A stretch of DNA of 64,000 nucleotides from Manduca sexta. Its lineage: Eukaryota; Arthropoda; Insecta; Lepidoptera; Sphingidae. A model generated the notes under the pieces. That model ran no database searches. It worked only from the letters and a program-made list of their open reading frames with translations, and was not told the DNA's origin. A program made the translations under genes and the position numbers. Below, one piece after another: positions 55,196-64,000 of this stretch. The stretch lies in the NCBI RefSeq assembly GCF_014839805.1, contig NC_051124.1, positions 3,038,001 to 3,102,000 on the forward strand. The letters are read 5' to 3'. Each line of letters opens with the position of its first letter. Within the stretch, counting starts at the first letter, position 1.

Positions 55196-55724
55196 ATTCT
55201 TAACGCTTTTACTAAGCATCACCATACGATATCATAGTGTAGCACAACACATCGAAATGTTCCAAACGTAATTTTACGAAACGAAATACTATTGCGTATT
55301 TCTACTTATGATCACTGCTTCATATTCATTCGGGTACAAAAAGTACCCTCATAGTAATAAGTTTAACTATATCTGTCTAATATAACAATTTCTCTCAAAA
55401 CGTGATTGCCTCATTTCCTCTTCCAGCCCTTATAATAGGTAACTCGCTAGTCGCTACTGACATTTGTATAATGCATTTAACCTCAGATTGCCAAGTTACA
55501 AGTACCACTACCTCCGACAAACCGAAAAGTTTTAATTAACGAGCGAAAACGAAGCCAAATCGACATTTCGGAGTTTCGGAATACAAGTCGCGTGGAATTC
55601 GTAATGGAAAAACTATCTTTGATTACGCTCTATCGAGTTTGGAATGGTGTTAGTTTATTTTTTATTTATTTACACTTTGTACACGTATGTTAGTTCAAAT
55701 TTCAAAAGGCAAACCTTCGATTTT
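55196..55724. other. Nothing recognised
   Basis: No repeat or coding support. Confidence 0.45.
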
Positions 55725-55960
55725 TCAAAAATTATGAATGTATTCTTTGTGAATTATCGCTTACTTTAACGGTGAAGGGAAACATCGCGAGGAAATCTGC
55801 ATACCTGAGAAGTTCTCTATAGGAATTTCGAGGTTGTGTGAAGTCTACCAATCCGCACTAGGCCAGCGTGGTAGACTAAGGGTTAATCCCTCTCAGTAGT
55901 AGAGGAGGTCCGTGCCCAACAATGGGACCTTATATAATACATGGCTGATAATATAATTTT
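55725..55960 (+). mobile_element. SINE-A copy, head truncated
   Basis: ATCGCTTACTTTAACGGTGA, CTGAGAAGTTCTCTATAGGA, ACCAATCCGCACTAGGCCAG and GGTCCGTGCCCAACAATGGG. Confidence 0.85.
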
Positions 55961-57587
55961 TTTTTACACCTGGTATGTAGGCGGACAGTGTTATTGACTT
56001 TTTTTTGTGTTATAATTTCAATGATCTCCCGTATGCGAGTTTCTTTTGATAGGTAGCATCGAATATTTCCTACGTCAAATTACTGTACTATAACGTTGCG
56101 TTCTAAAAAGTAATTATGCCAATATATTATCGTGCTATGCTACGCTTCTTCCGCTTTAGTTGATCGCAACACTTCCATCAGGCGAGCGGTATTCGTCTTA
56201 ACTTTCATTTTTAATGTTAAAAATAAAAAAAAAATCAATAAAATATTAAATTAACTATTATTTTTGCAGCGAGGTGAACATTTAGGTCAGACAAGTTATA
56301 ACTGGCACTTTAATACTTACCTATAATGTTATAAGTTCCTTAATGAAAGACCTACATCGAAAACAGTTTATACTTTACCAGGTTAATTTTTTTGTCTGTT
56401 TGTCTAGTCATAATCTATTTGTATGTCAAACCACATTTAATTCCGTTCAGCGGTTTCTGAGTTTATATTTAACAAACTTACTTTATAAAATTAGGATTGG
56501 AAGTGTTCGTGAACGAGTATTTACCATTAAAATTTGCGGGTTTTATGCTACATAAAAAAGGAGAATGCAAGCAGCAATTTCTGTTGCATTATACCATTTA
56601 TTTTTCTACACACACATAGGAATAATAAAAAAATATATAAAAAAAACCACACATACATTTAACAATATTAGGCATATAACTGATTTGTTGACATCGTTCA
56701 TTGTTATATTTTCAACTGTATCAAAATTATTTAAGATCGAAATTTTGTTTTGTTATAATTCGCGCGTGGGTTTTCGCCGCATTGGTTGACCTTTAAGACC
56801 TTTCCTCAAACAAACGGCCTCCAGCGGTCGTTCCTTACATTAACGGAGTAAAATTCCGTTCGTGAACATCCAATGATTTATGAATATTTCAAAAAGAAAT
56901 CTTGGCTCGTTTTTAACTTAACTAACAAAATGTTACTGATTAAATTGTCTAATAGTGTTGGTAGCAAATAATGTAATGTGCGCTTTAGGAAAATATGCAC
57001 CGAATCAATAATTTTAGTGGCATTTTCATTATGAATTTAATAAAATAATATGCACATTATAAAAAAAATATATAGTTTTTTATATGTATTATAAATTTCG
57101 AATAGATAGAAGCTTCTATAAATATTATTAGCGCGTTTTTTGCTGAAGATTCCTCACAGATAAGTTTTTCAAAGTTAAACAGTAATTTGTATATTTGTGG
57201 CAATGTTTTTATTTTAGCATGATTTTTGTTAGTTTAAATTGGCTTATAACGTTATTTTCATGAGCAAAACCTCACTCTGTAAACACGAAACTTAATATTT
57301 CATGAAGACCTCTTCATATTTTTTCTGGCTCCGCAAAGTTAACCATCAACAAACACAATCACAACTCGATGTTGGTTGACGAGAAACTTAATACTTATCA
57401 GGTTTTTGCCGAGGCACTGCCCGCTGGAAGACCTTTCGATAAATTTTTCAATGTATTTTAGATCGTAATTAAAAAGAAGATGTTTTAATCCAGCACGTAA
57501 CTGTGTGTAAAATATCATAGAAATCAGTTCAACGTTAGATATATATTCGAACATGTAATCATCTTCTTGTTTATTTATGTAAGACTT
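55961..57587. other. AT-rich stretch, nothing recognised
   Basis: Short frames (for example 56343-56555 and 56565-56789) lack any domain. Confidence 0.45.
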
Positions 57588-57589
57588 TA

Positions 57590-57995
57590 TACAGGGTCAT
57601 TTTGACATTGCGGTACTAAATGAAACCACATACTCGTCTTCACCTTTGCTGACATTGTGCCAAAAATCATCCATTAATAACAAATATTTTCACCAAAAAT
57701 CCTGGTTTTAGTTTTCCTATTTTTTTTATCATTTTGTATTTTAATGCGAATAAGGCGTGTGCTCCAGTGTATTTCTGACTGAAAGTATGAAGTTGATGCC
57801 GCGAGGAATTATCTTAGAATAGTTAGTGGCATTAGGGCGCGTAAAATTAAAATTACTTTTTATAAAGATTTATTTTGTTCGAAACTTACATTTTTTATTC
57901 TACATCTACGGCTCAAGTAACTTACTGTAAAGTGTTATTTTCAAGTAGATAAGTATGTGATTTAATTTAGTAATGCAATTTCAAATCACCCTGTA
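57590..57995 (+). mobile_element. TA-flanked MITE (406 bp) with about 32-bp inverted ends
   Basis: The left end is TACAGGGTCATTTTGACATT and the right end, in reverse, TACAGGGTGATTTGAAATTG. Both continue into ...TACTAAAT. TA precedes (57588-57589) and follows (57996-57997), the Tc1/mariner-type target. A left-half relative is at 12105. Non-coding. Confidence 0.75.
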
Positions 57996-57997
57996 TA

Positions 57998-58606
57998 CAG
58001 AGAAGTATATAAGCGGATTTTTTTTCTACTAGTCGACCTTAAGCTGGCGCAGAGATAAAAATTATTATAACGTAGAACTGGTAGGACCTTAATAGATTAA
58101 AGTTACCATCCGACCCAAATACCCAATTTTCTAAATATCCTCGGTCAGCAAAAAATCCTATCTATAAGTATTGGATAAACTTGCCTCAAGGTCTCTGCGG
58201 GATCAGGCTAAAACCGGAAAAATCACACTCCATTTATCATTATACTTCGTAGATACTATATAGTAAGTTAGAATTATTATACTCTGACCCTATTTCACTC
58301 TAGCTTATCTAAGTTGAAGTGGAGAAGTGTTTTTTCCGCGAATATTTAAACTTCTAAATGAGTTGTCCCAGCCTACTGTAAATCTGTGGACCTATTGCTA
58401 CACATTTTATTTTTATGATCAGTCATTTTTAAATTGGATTCCTCGTATTTCTCCAAAAATTTAGACTTTATAAAATCAGAATCCATTTTTTATATTTAGA
58501 AAATATATTAATCGTTATTTTTGGATGTAAAAATAAAGGAATCACAAAATCTGTTTATGATCATTAAAGTTTAACGCCACTGAGTACGGCGATAGTTTGT
58601 GAGCTT
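57998..58606. other. Nothing recognised
   Basis: No repeat or coding support. Confidence 0.45.
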
Positions 58607-58850
58607 TTATTTTATACGTGCAAAGTGCTGCACCTGATGGTAAGTGGAGTGGGGGCTGACGGAATGTCGACTGATAAGACATGATTACCCCTTGGCAATC
58701 GATACAATTATGCCGGCCTGTTGGAACCGGATATACACAGGCTGATCTCAGATCGTGACAAACTTCCGTGGGCCAATATGGAGGGTGTGAACACATTGTG
58801 TACGGTTTTCGCTATCCGGGCAGATATAAAATATATCCTACCACGAGTAA
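58607..58850 (-). repeat. Family C copy, near complete
   Basis: GCACCTGATGGTAAGTGGAG, TTATGCCGGCCTGTTGGAAC, GGATATACACAGGCTGATCT and TTCGCTATCCGGGCAGATAT. The 84-codon minus-strand frame is contained in it. Confidence 0.83.
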
Positions 58851-58974
58851 ATGTTAAAGTAGGTACTGGTTAAGTTGGTCTTAATAGTAATTATTTTTAA
58901 TGCTTGTTGCCTTAATGAGCAAAATATAATATGTTTTCCCTCGTACGCTAGAACCCGTTATTTCGTACCGCATT

Positions 58975-59060
58975 ATGCAAGCAAAACACGCTCCAATGCT
59001 TGCACAATGCTGCTTCTGAGCAGAAATAAACATTGTGGTGTATCGTACACCCTCGCATAC
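58975..59060 (-). repeat. Family B-like scrap
   Basis: CTGCTTCTGAGCAGAAATAA and CATTGTGGTGTATCGTACAC resemble the middle of family B at low identity. Orientation is uncertain. Confidence 0.35.
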
Positions 59061-59788
59061 TAGATACCTGCCTATGTGAATATCAGCCAAGGTATATAGC
59101 AGTGGCAAAGCGTCCATACAATCTGATTCCTATCGGCTTCTCTTTTAGGTTTATTTATGTTTGACTTAGTTTTTATTTTGTATTAAATTGGCTGTAATAT
59201 ACTAAGGCAAAATTTTTGTACCAGGGGTTACCGTTTGAAGAATTACACTCTTCGTCACTGGTATGTAGTGATGTCCCATCTTGCGCAAACACGTAATTAC
59301 ATTAACGGTAAGATTTGATTCTTACTTATGTAAAATTTGAAACACAGATTAAACACTATTTAGATTAATTATCTATTAATATTGTTTATGTGTAAGTCTA
59401 TTATTGTTCCCTAGCTAAATATAAAACATAGTTACACAAAATCTTAAAACTCGCATCACCAGCTAAAAATTGTAAAAACTTGTACAATTGTAAAAAGTAA
59501 TTAATGTAACGTTGAATTTTCGGATGAAAAAACAAAGAATCATTATAAAACTTTCCTTATCAGAATCCAATTTCAGACAAATTTTAATCGGAAGTTTTAC
59601 AGATTTTTGGATACATTTTAATATATAATATAATAAATTTATTATTGATAAATGAATACCTCTCCACGATTAATCATCATTGTTTGTTTAAAAATAACAT
59701 CAACGTAATTTATTCACTCTCAATATTGATTATAAAAGGATTTGAACTTAATTTCTATGGTTCTAAAGGTTGTTTTTCCTTTTTAAGG
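59061..59788. other. Nothing recognised
   Basis: No repeat or coding support. Confidence 0.45.
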
Positions 59789-59915
59789 GTACGAAAAAGT
59801 GACTTTACTGCAACTGATGGTATATGGAGTGGTATCCACATTGTCGACTGACGAGAGACTACCTGATTGACCACTCGCCAGTCAACACGATTATGCCGAC
59901 CTCATCCGAAGGAAG
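59789..59915 (-). repeat. Family C fragment
   Basis: GTGACTTTACTGCAACTGAT, TGTCGACTGACGAGAGACTA and ACACGATTATGCCGACCTCA. Confidence 0.7.
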
Positions 59916-60440
59916 ATAACTTACTGAATCATCAATACATAAAAACAATATGTACGTCACATAAGATTTGTTTCGTTGCCGCCAAGAAAATGAAGTAAGA
60001 AACATACAAATATTTTTTTAACCACGATATTAGACGCAACTTTTAGTTTAAGCTTCTTAATTAAAAATAGGTTCAAAGCATTTTCCACTGGCTGCATAAG
60101 CTAAAGGGCCTTTGCCTTTTTGCATTTCAAAAACCACAAGCAGTATTATTTCGTTTTAAACACCTTCGTTACTAGTATCAACTTTGTTACTGCATTCTTT
60201 GTCCCAAACATGATCTAAAAGAGCTTTAAACTCGCGAGCAACAATTTGCTTTGAAGGTAAGCGACCTTCTATATGTCGAGAAGGGAAGAATTTCAAAATA
60301 TTTGTATAATATATTTTCTATTGAATTCTAGGTGCATTAAAGTAAGTGTTAGGTTTCTCATACAAGTAAGTTCTGCAAGTGTGAAAGTATTGTGTTGTGG
60401 TTAGAAGAAAATTGCAAATAATTGCGTTTTTTTTTATTTC
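59916..60440. other. Nothing recognised
   Basis: No repeat or coding support. Confidence 0.45.
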
Positions 60441-60680
60441 TTTGAATGACGAGACGAGCTTGCCGTTCGCCTTGATAATTACAAAGTATTGTTTGGTATT
60501 CCACTACGCTCGCCATCCTGAGACATGAGATGTTAAGTCTTATTATGTCCAGTAGTTACGCTGGCTACAATGTTCCTCAAATCGGACCACGACAGTGACT
60601 AACAGGCCCGCATAATCGTTTCAACTATCGAGGAGTAATCACTCCAGGTGCAGTGGAGTCACTGGGTCGTGTATAAAAAT
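60441..60680 (+). repeat. Chimeric family B / family C copy
   Basis: Family B runs from GACGAGACGAGCTTGCCGTT (with an internal deletion after CGCCTTGA) to CGACAGTGACTAACAG. At about 60601 it switches into family C (CAGGCCCGCATAATCGTTTC, CCAGGTGCAGTGGAGTCACT). Confidence 0.7.
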
Positions 60681-61429
60681 AATATAGTTCTGTTATACAC
60701 ACTTACCTACCCCTTTAAGATTACATGCTATCTATGAGCTAAAGCCGACGGAAAAACTCAAAAATAATCCAAGTCTGCTTCGTAATCATACAAAAATAAT
60801 ATCAAGATATACTAAATTCCGAAGTATAACTTCGCAGGGTATTGAGAATGTTCATAATAGACAGATCTTAATAAACCTCAGTTGAAAGGGATTGGAGTAC
60901 GACGTGATGAACAGAGGTGAATATTAAGAGGGTTCAAGGTCATTTTCGGTCTTACCAAAAGATCTTTAGCTATTTGATTATGTTGGAATTGATTGTGGTC
61001 GAAATTCTATCTATTATGTCTTGCATAAGGCAATAGGATATGAGACCAGTCAACAACGTGATGAAAATGCGATAGAAATTGTTGAAACAAAAGAAAAGGT
61101 ATTTGCAGTTACTTAAAGAGTTAAATAATATATTTTTATACTCAATCACGAATAAATAATTTGCTTGTAAGTTTAAGTTGCAAAAACCCTCATTACTGTG
61201 TTTTATTGGGTTTTCTTCGTGACAGTAAAATTAATTTACCAAGTTTTGTAAACAACTTGTGTTGTAAAACCTTATCCATTGCCTCACAAAAATATGTTAA
61301 CTTAGACTCAGTTTAGGAGTTTATTTCTTCATGAAATTTTTTACGAAGTTTGAGAACATTTCAAAAGTTTTTACGAGTTATTGGAAAACTAGAGTGAATT
61401 ATCGCAACATATGTAGTTGAAAGGTCATA
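60681..61429. other. Nothing recognised
   Basis: No repeat or coding support. Confidence 0.45.
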
Positions 61430-61505
61430 AGGTGTACAACCCGTCATATTGGCCCACGTAAGTGTATGCCGTTGTGTGTGTGGGTGTGTGTCAGCCTGTG
61501 TATAT
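61430..61505 (+). repeat. Family C scrap with GT-rich expansion
   Basis: ACCCGTCATATTGGCCCACG and TCAGCCTGTGTATATC flank a GTGTGTGTGGGTGTGTGT stretch where other copies have CGCGTTCTGAGA. Confidence 0.6.
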
Positions 61506-61533
61506 CATTGATCTATCGTATTCGAATCTTGAG

Positions 61534-61727
61534 TGGTGATAGCCTAGTTGGGTGTGGAAGGGACTACCGAGACGAATTTCCGCAGGCGCAACCCCTATTC
61601 TCAAGGGCACACACCTCTGACTTTATTAATATTATGTGTATATACTTTGAGAATTATCGCTTGCTTTAACGCTGAAGGAAAACATCGTAAGGAGACCTGC
61701 GTACCATAGAAATTCTCTATAGGAAAC
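61534..61727 (+). mobile_element. SINE-A, head half
   Basis: A box GTGATAGCCTAGTTGGGTGT, altered B box CAGGCGCAACCCC, body TATCGCTTGCTTTAACGCTG. It ends at TTCTCTATAGGA. Confidence 0.82.
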
Positions 61728-61865
61728 CGCTCGCAAACTTTGAATTTAGGCGTTCGCAACCCTTTAATAAGCTACTTTCTTTCCTGGGAAAATATACTTA
61801 TAGCGAGAATTTTATCCCAGAAAAACCTTTTTCACGCGGACGGAGCCGTAAGCAATAGATAGTTA
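61728..61865 (+). mobile_element. Helitron-like 3' scrap
   Basis: TTAGGCGTTCGCAACCCTTT, AGAATTTTATCCCAGAAAAA and CACGCGGACGGAGCCGTAAG followed by CAATAGATAGT, a degraded terminus. Confidence 0.45.
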
Positions 61866-62369
61866 CAGATAAGTATAGGAACTTCGGGTTATTTAAAGCG
61901 CATTCGGGATGCTATTGACGCACGCGTTCACTATTCCTTTCCGAGGCAATTTAAATTTACATGTACTCTGCATGCATAAACAGTTTGAACACTTACGTAT
62001 TCACGCGCGTACAATATACATATAACCTTATATGGCTACCCTAAACGGTAGGTAAAAATGCTCTTTTCAGTTATATTCGTTGCAGTCTAGGTACTTAGAT
62101 ATAGCTGCTTTCATATTCCTCATATGTTACAGTCCCTGGTATAGCAATAATTGCAGAATAAGTTTTGTACCCAATATGGAATACAGAACTTCACGTTATA
62201 CAGTTACTTTGCGAGTTACGTCTAGACTTCGGTGACTTCAACATGAAATTGTTTGGTGTTAGAAAAAGACAAAACTGTACCTACCAAGACGCAGTGCGTA
62301 TGATCATCATCTAGTATTAAGTCGTGGCTTTACATGCTCACAAAACTCTTATATACAAGTACAACTTCT
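61866..62369. other. Nothing recognised
   Basis: No repeat or coding support. Confidence 0.45.
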
Positions 62370-62490
62370 CGAGTATATAGGTATCCTCGCGATGTTTTTT
62401 TTCACCGTTGAAAGAAGCGACAATTCACAAAGAATACTGACATAACTTTAGAAATGTCAGAGGTGCGTGCCCTTGGGTTTTGAACTTACT
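62370..62490 (-). mobile_element. SINE-A middle fragment
   Basis: CTCGCGATGTTTTTTTTCAC, ACAATTCACAAAGAATACTG and GCCCTTGGGTTTTGAAC. Confidence 0.75.
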
Positions 62491-62682
62491 TATAGTAAGA
62501 AATCGTTTCTTTTACTCCGAACTTCCTAGGGGTTCAACTAACGTACTGGCGCCAACGAACGAACAAACAACCCCTCGTGACTTTAATTCCAGCGTCAACA
62601 ACTTGATGGATGATATTTATCTTAATAACGCTTCTCGTCTCTTGAATTGTGTCAAAATGTACGAAAAGATTTCTTTTTATTT

Positions 62683-62885
62683 TCGTATACAGATACGACA
62701 TAGTGCATCTGATGGTAAGTGGAGTGGGGTCCAAAAGAATGTCGACTGACGAGAGATGATTATCCCTCGACAGGCAACATAATTATACCGGCCTGTTGAA
62801 ACCAGATATATAGGACGTAGAATACAATAGATAAGCCAATTACGAGCCACCGCAGATTATAATAGATATAAAATATAACCTAACC
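62683..62885 (-). repeat. Family C copy
   Basis: GTGCATCTGATGGTAAGTGG, AATGTCGACTGACGAGAGAT and TATACCGGCCTGTTGAAACC, then decays into ATATAAAATATAACC. Confidence 0.75.
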
Positions 62886-62956
62886 AGCACTTGGTACGGG
62901 ACACTGAAGTAATCAAGTACTACTAAAATTGCTATGATTGAATGTATTCATGTTCT

Positions 62957-63190
62957 CGGTACGCTTTGGTGGCGTAATTGCATTGCGTGCGCGGTACGAC
63001 ACCGGTCTGAGGTTTTGCATTCGAATCCAATGTCGGATTGGGTTTAGGTACTCAGTGCCAGCCGGGAGTCTGAAATTTGTCCTCAATATGGTGATAAGCT
63101 TATATCACTCATGGGAGAAAACATACATGGGGAAAAGTGGGTGCCATGGTTGCACTTCTGCCTACCCTTTTAGGGATAAAGGCGTTTTAA
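62957..63190 (+). mobile_element. Family D SINE, full-length
   Basis: The head has an A-box-like TGGCGTAATTGCATTGCG and a B box region TTTTGCATTCGAATCC (63013-63028). The body CAGTGCCAGCCGGGAGTCTG and tail TTCTGCCTACCCTTTTAGGG complete it. The 95-codon frame is within it. Confidence 0.78.
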
Positions 63191-63569
63191 TTTCTAAGTT
63201 TGTTCTGTTGAATTTAGTTGTGTAACAGATCGAACAGATACGACCGATATATTCAGAAAATCGGTAACAAAAGTCTTGAGCTTGCATGGTGATGTCAGTT
63301 CGTGGCAGTTGGCTAGGAAAACCATCTCCGTTCCGCAATTTAAATTAATAGAATTGCTTTCCAGCTTGCTAGATTTCTAGAATTACATTAGAGGTGAAGA
63401 AGAAATTGTTTATTTTTGTAACGATATTAAAAATGAAATAGTAACAAATACAATAGATTCATGTTGCTCCAACAAGATCTTGTATTTGGCTACATTTAAC
63501 AGAACGTTGTTAGTTGAGCAATTGATGTAGGTGCACAAGGCCGTGCGTATTTGTATCCAAGTTTCTGGC
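63191..63569. other. Nothing recognised
   Basis: No repeat or coding support. Confidence 0.45.
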
Positions 63570-63745
63570 TGTGTAGGTATTAATGCGGTTTCAATCTCTG
63601 CCGCTAAGTAACATTATGCTAGTTCTTTGAAGGATATGACAGTGTAATCAATGGACTTTATAAGAGTTAAAATGTCTTAGGCGAAAGCAGTATAATATGC
63701 TTTATAATTCAAATTTCGGGTTGTGTTGCTTCTGCTGAAGGTACT
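63570..63745 (-). repeat. Family B, strongly decayed copy
   Basis: TGCGGTTTCAATCTCTGCCG, AGGATATGACAGTGTAATCA and TATGCTTTATAATTCAAATT follow family B order at low identity. Confidence 0.45.
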
Positions 63746-64000
63746 AGTAAATACAGTGTCAGTATCACTTTGTCTCCTTCATGTTTGAAAGTAATCTAAC
63801 CCATGTATAAAAAACAGGGATTGATTGTAATAGGTTCTATGAATATAATATCGAAAGTTTACAAAACACGCTGCAGTGGATTTCAATTTGATTGGTTGTT
63901 GTACGGTTTGCTAAACCCATACCAGAAATATCTAGTGCCATTGTTTTATTTCAGCGACTATTTACTAATTGGCTCAAATCCAATCAATCTTTATTACAAA
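63746..64000. other. Nothing recognised
   Basis: AT-rich. Confidence 0.5.

Overview
Organism and overall character. The window is AT-rich, has no convincing cellular protein gene, and is dense with old transposable-element copies. It looks like non-coding DNA (intergenic or a very large intron) of a moth or butterfly. The repeat vocabulary supports this: tRNA-derived SINEs, rolling-circle (Helitron-like) elements, RTE/Jockey-type LINE ends, TA- and 8-bp-TSD MITEs and an insect-type Copia element. Nothing bacterial (operons, Shine-Dalgarno sites, CRISPR) is present. Most open frames are shorter than 140 codons and lie in or across repeats. I treat them as chance frames unless stated.

Repeat families, named here for cross-reference. 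SINE-A is a tRNA-derived SINE of about 300 bp with an ATT-rich tail. Family B is an about 300-bp repeat that begins near a GACGAGCTTGCCGTTCGCC motif. Family C is a repeat with a GATAGCGACCACCGTA motif. Family D is a second tRNA-derived SINE with a GGTTCGAATCC B box. Family E carries a CGAAACGTCGG motif. Family F is a small hAT-like MITE.

Layout. 1-7.4 kb: scattered SINE-A, B, C, D and F copies and an RTE LINE C-terminus. 7.4-7.8 kb: a CpG-rich stretch with a core-promoter-like motif set and a good 5' splice donor, the only candidate for a host-gene first exon. 7.8-31 kb: mixed repeats, including a 752-bp Helitron with three 123-bp internal repeats (22617-23368) and two hAT MITEs with 8-bp target duplications (20787-21060, 28784-29473). 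31.0-40.8 kb and 41.3-51.2 kb: two near-identical 9.8-kb blocks separated by exactly 500 N. Each block holds one Copia retrotransposon (4.46 kb, 176/177-bp LTRs, TSD GTACC) inserted in a family-B repeat, a LINE 3' end, a tRNA-like gene, a SINE-A and a family-C copy. The block geometry points to two overlapping contigs (probably two haplotypes) that were scaffolded but not merged. 51.2-64 kb: further repeats, including a compact Helitron (53463-53758) and a TA-flanked MITE (57590-57995).

How the parts relate. Insertions are nested: Copia landed in family B, and the 53.5-kb Helitron landed in an older Helitron-like remnant. The Copia polyprotein is in order (Gag with zinc knuckle, protease, integrase, RT, RNase H) but broken by several frameshifts in both copies. 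Its primer-binding site matches an internal anticodon-arm stretch of a tRNA-Ile rather than a tRNA 3' end. This resembles the half-tRNA priming known for Drosophila copia. I found no evidence of a novel multi-gene system.
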